Source: Eubacterium sp. (lineage in GTDB: Bacteria; Bacillota; Clostridia; Lachnospirales; Lachnospiraceae). Taken from it: a stretch of 5,609 nt of DNA. The notes beneath the pieces are model-generated. The model was not told where the DNA came from. It made no database searches and was given only the letters and a program-made list of their open reading frames with translations. This document shows, one piece after another, positions 1-4,988 of the stretch. Made by a program: the position numbers and the translations under genes. How positions within the stretch are numbered: position 1 is the first letter of the stretch; each line of letters begins with the position of its first letter. The stretch spans positions 1-5,609 of the forward strand of contig JAFZXD010000165.1 of assembly GCA_017616955.1 (NCBI GenBank), in the 5' to 3' direction.

Positions 1-106
1 AGCATTTCGCTTTACTTTTTCAGCACTTAAAACACCCAAGGCGTTTAACTTGTTTGATAATACAACTTTTTTCGTTTTTAGACTATGTATATCTTACATA
101 AATAAT

Positions 107-139
107 TCAAAAAAGATTTGGTCAATTTGCACATTGACC
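107..139 (-). terminator. Possible weak terminator downstream of the LytR_C-domain gene
   Basis: GGTCAAT (120-126) and ATTGACC (133-139) form a perfect 7-bp stem with a 6-base loop. Read leftward, the stem is followed by AAATC and then six T residues (about 109-114). The stem is short, only 3 of 7 pairs are G-C, and the T run begins five bases late. It is therefore a marginal intrinsic terminator and could equally be an operator-like palindrome. It lies about 110 bases after the stop codon of the gene at 248-832. Confidence 0.3.
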
Positions 140-151
140 TATTAGTGCTAT

Positions 152-176
152 CACTTTTGCCCAAAAAAGTGTTTTA
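152..176 (+). terminator. A/T-rich hairpin followed by T run (possible terminator)
   Basis: CACTTTT (152-158) pairs with AAAAGTG (165-171) around a 6-base loop and is followed by TTTTA on the plus strand. The stem is weak (2 of 7 pairs are G-C). It could end a rightward transcript arriving from beyond the left edge, which would then converge with the leftward gene at 248-832. This rests on shape only. Confidence 0.25.
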
Positions 177-247
177 TTTGTAGAAATTAACATATTCCTT
201 TGTGATAGTTTCACTAAACATATTACGAAATTGTTAACTGTTATTTG

Positions 248-832
248 CTATTCAGCCAATATATTATCCGAGTTTCCGATGATAAAAAAAGCGGCTATTC
301 CATCTCCCGAAACATCAGACGGTACCTGGTCTGCAGACATAGTTTCCATAGCAGCTTCAGGTAAATATTGCTGAAGATTTCCGCCTGTTTTCTCTGTTGT
401 TACAACTATCTTTGAAGACTCCAGAACTCCGTCGGTATAATTACCAACTTCTACATTCTTGAATCCCTGTTCTTCCAGTTTTCCTTTCCAGGCTCCGGCA
501 AGTCCTTCCGTTTCAGTAGCATTCAGCACAATTATCTTAGCATCAAAACCGATATCTCCTTTCCCGGATCCATCCAGTTTGTCATCTTCATTATCATACA
601 ATAAAACTTCTGCATCCCCGACACTGGACATCATGAGTTCATCTTTCTGATCATCCTCAAACACGGCTTCATCACTTTTATTCTCTGCTTCCGAATTCTT
701 CTGTAATATAACCTGTTTAACAAGATATACGCTCATCGCAAGTATTACCAGACCAAGAATAATAACCGTGGCCTTAAGGAAAAACGAAAAAAACATTCCG
801 ATCGTACTATCTTTTTTCTTTTTAGAAGCCAA
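248..832 (-). CDS. Membrane-anchored LytR C-terminal (LytR_C) domain protein
   Basis: The product is a 194-residue protein of unproven function. Residues 1-10 are a lysine-rich cytoplasmic tail (KKKK at 4-7). About 12-38 is a single hydrophobic membrane segment, most likely an uncleaved anchor with the rest outside the cell. About 45-97 is an acidic, low-complexity linker. Residues about 98-187 resemble the LytR_C domain (PF13399): IVLNATETEGLAGAW at 101-115 followed by LEEQGF and EVGNYTD matches the family pattern VLNGT...GLA...L...GF.V..GN. In LytR-CpsA-Psr (LCP) proteins this domain sits behind a catalytic LCP domain that attaches glycopolymers to peptidoglycan. Here there is no LCP domain, so an envelope-related accessory role is an inference. 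The start is TTG at 832-830: AGGAGG (844-839) lies six bases upstream and an in-frame stop at 853-851 excludes a longer form. The gene has its own promoter and is divergent from the ymfI-like gene. Confidence 0.78.
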   Translation of the reverse strand: MASKKKKDSTIGMFFSFFLKATVIILGLVILAMSVYLVKQVILQKNSEAENKSDEAVFEDDQKDELMMSSVGDAEVLLYDNEDDKLDGSGKGDIGFDAKIIVLNATETEGLAGAWKGKLEEQGFKNVEVGNYTDGVLESSKIVVTTEKTGGNLQQYLPEAAMETMSADQVPSDVSGDGIAAFFIIGNSDNILAE

Positions 833-838
833 TTTGAA

Positions 839-844
839 CCTCCT
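839..844 (-). promoter_or_regulatory. Strong ribosome binding site that fixes a TTG start
   Basis: The leftward strand reads AGGAGGTTCAAATTG, a full-consensus Shine-Dalgarno six bases before TTG. No ATG or GTG lies between the upstream in-frame stop (853-851) and this site, so the TTG is the only sensible start for the gene at 248-832. Confidence 0.85.
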
Positions 845-905
845 GTCTATTCAAGCATTTACCATTCACGATATGTCCGAAAACCCTTCGTTTTTAACGT
901 GTAAA

Positions 906-934
906 AGTATAACAAACCTAAAAAAGTATTTCAA
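906..934 (-). promoter_or_regulatory. Sigma-A promoter for the LytR_C-domain gene
   Basis: On the minus strand, TTGAAA (934-929) and TATACT (911-906) are separated by exactly 17 bases. The -10 is preceded by TGT, giving an extended -10 (TGTTATACT). Transcription would begin near 899 and give a leader of about 65 bases before the TTG start at 832. The match to vegetative sigma-factor consensus is close at both boxes. Confidence 0.75.
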
Positions 935-952
935 GATATTTCCCGCCGGATG

Positions 953-976
953 TGTTATACTGAAAGTAGTTATAAT
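953..976 (+). promoter_or_regulatory. Probable promoter for the ymfI-like/CARF nuclease operon
   Basis: Two candidate -10 boxes are present on the plus strand: an extended -10 TGTTATACT at 953-961 and a perfect TATAAT at 971-976. Neither has a convincing TTGACA-like -35 at 16-18 bases, so the promoter may be weak, rely on the extended -10, or need an activator. Transcription starting near 968 or 983 would give a leader of about 65-80 bases. It is divergent from the leftward promoter about 40-60 bases away, so the two could share regulation. Confidence 0.5.
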
Positions 977-991
977 ATCTAACGTAAACTA

Positions 992-1040
992 TATATCAGT
1001 TCGTTCAACCACAGCTGATATACGACTCATATCAGGGAGA
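992..1040 (+). promoter_or_regulatory. Leader with two mutually exclusive hairpins at the ribosome binding site
   Basis: Within the leader of the ymfI-like gene, CTGATATA (1015-1022) is the exact complement of TATATCAG (992-999). Its first seven bases are also the exact complement of ATATCAG at 1029-1035. The second pairing (7 bp, 7-base loop) covers the AG that begins the Shine-Dalgarno AGGGAGA (1034-1040), nine bases or so before the ATG at 1049. The two stems cannot form together, so the arrangement could switch between a blocked and an open ribosome binding site. The complementarity is directly visible; the regulatory role is inference, and the stems are A/T-rich. Confidence 0.4.
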
Positions 1041-1048
1041 AATATAAC

Positions 1049-1768
1049 ATGAAGATTCTGATCACGGGAGCCTCACGCGGTGTTGGCCGAGCCATAGCCA
1101 TCAAGTGTGCAGACTCCGGAAAGTTCGATTGTATAATTATTAACGCTTATAAGAATTCTGCCGCTCTCGATGAGACAGCGCAGGAAATAAAGTCTCGCGG
1201 TGTAGAAAATGTCATCACTACTCTGGGCGACGTCGGAGATATCAAATATGTCGAAAGTATCCGCAGTGACTTCGGTCCGGTAGATGTTGTCATTAATAAT
1301 GCCGCTGTTGCATATATCCGGCTTCTGACGGATATGACACCTGATGAATGGAATCACCTCATCAGTACAAACATTACCTCTCTTTACAATACATGCCATA
1401 CCTTTACTCCTTATATGATAAAGCAGCATAGCGGGCATATCATAAATATCTCTTCTGTCTGGGGACGTATCGGAGCATCCTGCGAGGTCGCATACAGTGC
1501 CAGCAAAGGTGCTGTAGATGCATTTACAAGAGCCCTGGCCAAAGAACTCGCACCAAGCAACGTTCAGGTAAATGCCGTCGCCCTTGGTGTTGTAGATACT
1601 GAAATGAATTCCCATCTTTCCGAAGATGAAAAAGCTATTCTCGAAGATGAAATACCTGTCGGTCGTATGGCCACTGCAGATGAGGCAGCTGATGCAGTAC
1701 TATCGCTTCTTAATATGCCTCCGTATTTTACCGGCGAGGTAGTAAGCTTTGACGGAGGATGGTATTAA
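1049..1768 (+). CDS. ymfI: Short-chain dehydrogenase, likely elongation factor P 5-aminopentanone reductase (YmfI-like)
   Basis: This 239-residue NAD(P)-dependent reductase is the usual length for a classical short-chain dehydrogenase (SDR). The Rossmann cofactor motif TGASRGVG is at 6-13, NNAA at 83-86, the structural Asn at 109, and the catalytic triad is Ser136, Tyr149 and Lys153 (YSASK). The conserved PG after the NAV strand is LG here (179-180). FabG-type 3-oxoacyl-ACP reductases share these motifs. However, the stretch ISSVWGRIGASCEVAYSASK (134-153) and the EIPVGRM and TGEVVSFDGGW segments resemble B. subtilis YmfI as I remember it. YmfI reduces 5-aminopentanone to 5-aminopentanol on a lysine of elongation factor P, the translation factor that relieves polyproline stalling. 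No fatty-acid synthesis genes lie nearby, which also argues against FabG. The start has AGGGAGA about nine bases upstream. The CARF nuclease gene follows after 31 bp with no terminator between, so the two are probably co-transcribed. Confidence 0.8.
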   Translation: MKILITGASRGVGRAIAIKCADSGKFDCIIINAYKNSAALDETAQEIKSRGVENVITTLGDVGDIKYVESIRSDFGPVDVVINNAAVAYIRLLTDMTPDEWNHLISTNITSLYNTCHTFTPYMIKQHSGHIINISSVWGRIGASCEVAYSASKGAVDAFTRALAKELAPSNVQVNAVALGVVDTEMNSHLSEDEKAILEDEIPVGRMATADEAADAVLSLLNMPPYFTGEVVSFDGGWY

Positions 1769-1786
1769 TCAACATATAAAGTAATC

Positions 1787-1795
1787 AAAGGGGGA
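1787..1795 (+). promoter_or_regulatory. Ribosome binding site of the CARF nuclease gene
   Basis: AAAGGGGGA lies five to six bases before the ATG at 1800, in the 31-bp gap after the ymfI-like stop codon (1766-1768). The gap has room for little else and shows no promoter or terminator, which supports co-transcription. Confidence 0.7.
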
Positions 1796-1799
1796 TTAT

Positions 1800-3032
1800 A
1801 TGAGTAAAGAAGTATATGTAGAATTTTTTTCCGATGAGGCTTTGGAAAATGTAATGTGCCTTCTTCAGTACAAACCGGGGAGGATAATCTATCTGGGGCA
1901 CAAGTCAACCATGCTCACGAGAAAGATGGAAAGTCTGACCGACTTTGCCAAGCTAAAATCGCCCGAAACCGAGCTTGAATTCAAGGAAGTTCCCAGAGAT
2001 AATCTCGAGAAATGTATCGATGCCATAAATGACATCGTCGAAAGATTTCCCGATGCTTATTATGAACTTACCGGCGGTGGTGAAATGCTTCTGATCGCAT
2101 TTGGCTTTGTCAGTGCTTCGAAGAATCTGAAAACGCTTCGAATCGATCCGTATACCGGACTCGAGGTTGACATGCTTCCCGGAAGCAAACCAACTCAACA
2201 TCACGACAATCTCAAGATCACCGTAAAAGAGAATATCATCCTTCATGGCGGCACTCTCACCAGGCAGACCGGAAACTATTCAACATGGAGCTTTACCGAC
2301 GAATTTAAAGAGGACATTCGTCAGATTTGGGATATCGCCAGACGAATCCAGCATAAATGGAACAGATACTGTTCCGTCATTGAAGACGTAATAAAAGCTA
2401 ATCCATGTGATGAAAGCGGTTATTACACTCTTCCGAAATCATCTCTTGGAGAAGCCGTATGGCTTATAGACAGTCTTGAAAAGATTGATATGATAAGAGA
2501 TTACGGTCAGGACACCAAGAGAGTACATTTCAGGTTCAAAAGCGACTCCATAAAACATATAGTGACCAAAACCGGTAATATCCTTGAACTTCATGTTTAC
2601 GAAGTTGCTTCAAGGAATCCAAAGATTTTTACCGATGAAATAATCGGAGCCATGATAGACTGGAACGGCGACAAGACCGAAGACGAGAAGATAGAATATA
2701 AAAATCAGTATGAGAAATACATGAATGCCACATACGATACCATAAACGAGATAGATGTTATTCTCATGCGTTCATGCGTACCGATATTTATATCATGTAA
2801 GAGTGGAAAAGCCAGCAGCAACTCACTTCACGAACTTGAAACCGTCACGAAACGATTCGGCGGCAAGTACGCATGTAAAGCTCTGGCTATGGCTATGCCT
2901 TGTGACTCTTCTTCCAGCGGAACATCCTTCTTTAAACAACGTGCAAAGGAGATGCATATCTGGGTCATAGACGATATATATAATCTTACAGATGAAGAAT
3001 TACTCGAGAAACTTATTCGACTTAGAAACTAG
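1800..3032 (+). CDS. CARF-domain nuclease of the DUF1887/Card1/Can2 type
   Basis: The 410-residue product has two recognisable parts. Residues about 1-150 look like a CARF (CRISPR-associated Rossmann fold) domain: a first strand EVYVEFF, a short RIIYLGH strand (28-34), then YYELTGGGEMLLIAFGF (87-103), which matches the CARF loop usually written TGG[TN]K except that Glu95 stands where Lys is common. Residues about 165-255 may be a linker or helical/winged segment. Residues about 258-370 look like a PD-(D/E)XK nuclease fold: GNILELHVYE (Glu263), then NEIDVILMR (Asp319), then PIFISCKSG (Lys334). Card1 and Can2, the characterised relatives, bind cyclic tetra-adenylate from type III CRISPR complexes and then cleave single-stranded or nicked DNA and RNA with a metal ion. 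Ser332 occupies the place of the usual Glu in the E-X-K motif. No cas gene or repeat array is visible in the window. The gene sits behind a YmfI-like reductase gene and ends at a strong terminator. Confidence 0.82.
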   Translation: MSKEVYVEFFSDEALENVMCLLQYKPGRIIYLGHKSTMLTRKMESLTDFAKLKSPETELEFKEVPRDNLEKCIDAINDIVERFPDAYYELTGGGEMLLIAFGFVSASKNLKTLRIDPYTGLEVDMLPGSKPTQHHDNLKITVKENIILHGGTLTRQTGNYSTWSFTDEFKEDIRQIWDIARRIQHKWNRYCSVIEDVIKANPCDESGYYTLPKSSLGEAVWLIDSLEKIDMIRDYGQDTKRVHFRFKSDSIKHIVTKTGNILELHVYEVASRNPKIFTDEIIGAMIDWNGDKTEDEKIEYKNQYEKYMNATYDTINEIDVILMRSCVPIFISCKSGKASSNSLHELETVTKRFGGKYACKALAMAMPCDSSSSGTSFFKQRAKEMHIWVIDDIYNLTDEELLEKLIRLRN

Positions 3033-3035
3033 ATG

Positions 3036-3088
3036 AAAAAGTGGCAGTCGGCGTTGATACATATCAATTCCGACTGCCACTCTTTATT
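3036..3088 (+). terminator. Strong intrinsic terminator after the CARF nuclease gene
   Basis: AGTGGCAGTCGG (3040-3051) pairs perfectly with CCGACTGCCACT (3070-3081) to give a 12-bp, GC-rich stem. Beyond a small internal bulge, TTGAT (3054-3058) pairs with ATCAA (3063-3067) around the loop ACAT. CTTTATT follows on the plus strand and an A run (3036-3040) precedes the stem. It begins eight bases after the stop codon. The A run would supply a T run on the other strand, so it may also act on leftward read-through. Confidence 0.88.
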
Positions 3089-3114
3089 ATAAGTGATTAT
3101 TAATAAAAACATAA

Positions 3115-3153
3115 TGTAAAAATGTACAAATGACGCCACATGGGCGTCATTTG
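3115..3153 (-). terminator. Intrinsic terminator after dnaB (possibly bidirectional)
   Basis: CAAATGACGCC (3127-3137) and GGCGTCATTTG (3143-3153) form a perfect 11-bp stem with a 5-base loop, starting seven bases beyond the dnaB stop codon. Leftward, the stem is followed by TACATTTTTACATT. Rightward, it is followed by CTTTATATTATTCCTTTTT, so it could also stop rightward read-through. Together with the hairpin at 3040-3081 it insulates the two converging operons. Confidence 0.82.
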
Positions 3154-3160
3154 CTTTATA

Positions 3161-4501
3161 TTATTCCTTTTTAAGATTGGCAAACTTGGTGTAACGGCTT
3201 ATCCATGCCAGATCTACAGGTCCGGTGGATCCATTTCTTTGTTTTGCCACTATTATCTCGGCCACTCCCGGTTTTTCGGTAGTATCCGGATTGTAGTAAT
3301 CGTCTCGATATATAAACATAACAACATCCGCATCCTGCTCGATAGCTCCCGACTCACGCAGATCCGCAAGAACAGGTCTGTGATCCGGTCTTGAGTCAAC
3401 CGCACGGTTAAGCTGTGATAGTGCAATTACCGGAACATTCAGCTCACGTGCAAGAGACTTCAGAGATCTCGACACTTCAGAGATAAAGAGCTGTCTGGAC
3501 TCAACCTTCTCACTGGAGCTCATAAGCTGCAGGTAGTCGATGATTATAAGCCCGATTCCTTCTGTCTGTTTCAGCTTTCTGCACTTAGATCTAAGCTGAG
3601 CCATATTTATAGAAGAATTATCATCTATGAAAACCGAAGCTGTAGCCATATTGTCGGCAGTCTCGATAATCTTGGTCCAGTCGTTATCATTCAGTTCACC
3701 GGTTTTAAGCTTCTTAGCCTCAACCATAGAATCCACTGCAACAAGACGTGTTACAAGCTGCTCACGGCTCATCTCAAGAGAGAACAGCACTACCGGAACT
3801 CTCTCCTTCATCGAAACATGGTGAGCTATATTAAGGACAAATGCCGTCTTACCCATAGCAGGTCTGGCAGCTATAAGGATAAGCTCTCCTCCGTGAAGAC
3901 CGGTAAGCATATTGTCAAGATCTGTAAATCCTGTACGAAGTCCGTTAATCTTTCCTTTGTTCTTTGTTGCCGCCTCAATCTCCCCGATAACATTTACCAG
4001 GATATTTCTGATAGGAACAAAATCCGTTGCACCGGTTCTCTTCTGCATCAGCTGGAACATATCTGTCTCAGCGCTCTCCATTATGGTATCAACAGGATCT
4101 GAACCTTCATAAGAACGATTTATGACTCCATCAGAAAGCTTGATAAGTTTTCTGAGATACGACTTATCCTTTACAATAGCAGCATACGACTTAACAAAGG
4201 CAGCTGTTGGGACACTGGCATAGATTTCCGACAAATAAGTCAGACCGCATATTTCTTCCGGAGCCCCCATCTCTCTGAGCTTTTCACCCAGAATAACTTC
4301 ATCAACAGGCTTTCCTTCATTAAACAGTCCTACGATTGCCTCATATAGTATCCCGAACTGAGTATTGTAGAAATCCTCTTTTTCCAGGATTCCGTTCACC
4401 TCAGATATAGCATCACGGTCCATAAGCATAGATCCGATAACACTTCGTTCAGCATTGTTGTCATGAGGTGGTATTCTTTTTATAACATTTTCTTCTGCCA
4501 T
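3161..4501 (-). CDS. dnaB: Replicative DNA helicase DnaB
   Basis: This 446-residue protein is full length for the family and has no intein. It is the hexameric, ATP-driven 5'-3' helicase that opens the replication fork (the protein called DnaC in B. subtilis). Residues about 1-110 are the helical N-terminal domain that contacts primase, opening with the typical PPHDNNAERSVIGSML (11-26). A linker leads to the RecA-like motor from about 185: Walker A ARPAMGKT (212-219), catalytic Glu243 in VVLFSLEMS, Walker B LIIIDYLQLM (318-327), the sensor region ALSQLNRAVDSRP (360-372), LADLRESGAIEQDADVV (378-394), and the arginine-finger segment AKQRNGSTG (419-427) with Lys419 and Arg421. It starts 37 bases after rplI with no promoter seen in the gap, so it is probably co-transcribed with gdpP and rplI. 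Its own Shine-Dalgarno is poor (GGTAG about ten bases before ATG), which hints at modest or coupled translation. Confidence 0.97.
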   Translation of the reverse strand: MAEENVIKRIPPHDNNAERSVIGSMLMDRDAISEVNGILEKEDFYNTQFGILYEAIVGLFNEGKPVDEVILGEKLREMGAPEEICGLTYLSEIYASVPTAAFVKSYAAIVKDKSYLRKLIKLSDGVINRSYEGSDPVDTIMESAETDMFQLMQKRTGATDFVPIRNILVNVIGEIEAATKNKGKINGLRTGFTDLDNMLTGLHGGELILIAARPAMGKTAFVLNIAHHVSMKERVPVVLFSLEMSREQLVTRLVAVDSMVEAKKLKTGELNDNDWTKIIETADNMATASVFIDDNSSINMAQLRSKCRKLKQTEGIGLIIIDYLQLMSSSEKVESRQLFISEVSRSLKSLARELNVPVIALSQLNRAVDSRPDHRPVLADLRESGAIEQDADVVMFIYRDDYYNPDTTEKPGVAEIIVAKQRNGSTGPVDLAWISRYTKFANLKKE

Positions 4502-4538
4502 TATTTTCTACCATCAAATGATTATAATTTCCCGATTA

Positions 4539-4988
4539 TTATTTCTGCTCTACAACATCAAGAAGAAGTTCAGCCGTTACCTTCGGATGAAGTTTGATAT
4601 TCACAGTAACTCCACCAAGCGTATTAACCGCTTCTTTCAGGATTATCTTCTTCTTATCTATATCATATCCAAGCTGGCTCTTTATCAGAGCAGCTATCTC
4701 TTTTGAAGAAACAGAACCAAAAGTCTTGCCGTTGGCTCCGACTTTCATACTTGCTGTTATCTTCTTCTCAGCAAGTTCTTTCTTTAACTGTTCTGCAGCC
4801 GCAAGATTCTCTGCAGCTATCTTCTCATCATTTTTATTCTTCAGTTTAAGGTCATTCATATTTTCGGAAGTAGCTTCAACTCCAAGCTTCTTTGGAAGCA
4901 CAAAGTTTCTTGCATATCCCTGATTAACCTCAACTATATCACCCTTCTTTCCAAGGGACTTAACATCCTGTGTAAGAATAATCTTCAT
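4539..4988 (-). CDS. rplI: 50S ribosomal protein bL9
   Basis: The 149-residue product has the usual bL9 length. The N-terminal rRNA-binding domain is clear: MKIILTQDVKSLGKKGDIVE followed by NQGYARNFVLPKKLGVEAT (22-40), which is the family signature. Residues about 41-75 form the long charged connecting helix, rich in Lys, Glu and Ala. The C-terminal domain (about 77-149) carries NGKTFGSVSSKEIA (86-99) and IKLHPKVTAELL (131-142). bL9 binds 23S rRNA near the L1 stalk and helps keep the reading frame. Its ATG shares one base with the gdpP stop codon (TAATG at 4990-4986) and has a strong Shine-Dalgarno inside the end of gdpP. The gdpP-rplI-dnaB order is a conserved Firmicute arrangement. Confidence 0.97.
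   Translation of the reverse strand: MKIILTQDVKSLGKKGDIVEVNQGYARNFVLPKKLGVEATSENMNDLKLKNKNDEKIAAENLAAAEQLKKELAEKKITASMKVGANGKTFGSVSSKEIAALIKSQLGYDIDKKKIILKEAVNTLGGVTVNIKLHPKVTAELLLDVVEQK

Larger units (their letters stand above)
1..247. other. AT-rich intergenic region with small inverted repeats, no supported gene
   Basis: This stretch lies downstream of the leftward LytR_C-domain gene and runs to the window edge. It is strongly AT-rich. Open frames exist (for example one on the plus strand from base 2 to about 144), but their translations are low-complexity and have no ribosome binding site or recognisable motif, so I call none of them. It contains a perfect 7-bp inverted repeat at 120-139, a 7-bp A/T-rich hairpin at 152-171, an 8-base direct repeat AACATATT at 189-196 and 217-224, and an inverted pair CTATCAC (148-154) and GTGATAG (202-208). 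It may hold the terminator of the gene at 248-832 and control signals for a gene beyond the left edge. Confidence 0.6.

Noticed and set aside
1..90. Minus-strand frame reading KKVVLSNKLNALGVLSAEKV off the left edge
   Set aside because: It looks somewhat protein-like, but an in-frame stop precedes it, and no ATG, GTG or TTG with a ribosome binding site opens it. Without sequence beyond base 1 it cannot be called.
2..144. Possible end of a rightward gene entering from the left edge
   Set aside because: The frame is open for about 47 codons, but the DNA is very AT-rich, the translation is Phe/Thr/Ser-rich without motifs, and other frames are also open for short stretches. It cannot be supported.
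768..1052. Plus-strand open frame of 94 codons whose stop overlaps the ymfI-like ATG
   Set aside because: It runs antisense through the start of the LytR_C-domain gene and across the divergent promoter region, has no ribosome binding site, and its translation is low-complexity with no recognisable motif.
1073..1615. Minus-strand open frame of 180 codons inside the ymfI-like gene
   Set aside because: It is fully antisense to a gene with clear SDR motifs, its translation is Cys/Ile/Tyr-rich without domain character, and it lacks a start region with ribosome binding site.
1049..1768. Annotation of the SDR gene as FabG (fatty-acid 3-oxoacyl-ACP reductase)
   Set aside because: The core SDR motifs cannot exclude it, but the SSVWG...GAS.EVAYSASK block resembles YmfI and no fatty-acid genes are nearby, so FabG is kept only as the alternative.
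3033..3160. CRISPR repeat or small RNA in the gap between the converging operons
   Set aside because: The palindromes occur once each and differ in sequence, have U-rich tails and follow stop codons directly, so they are ordinary terminators. No regularly spaced repeat is present anywhere in the window.
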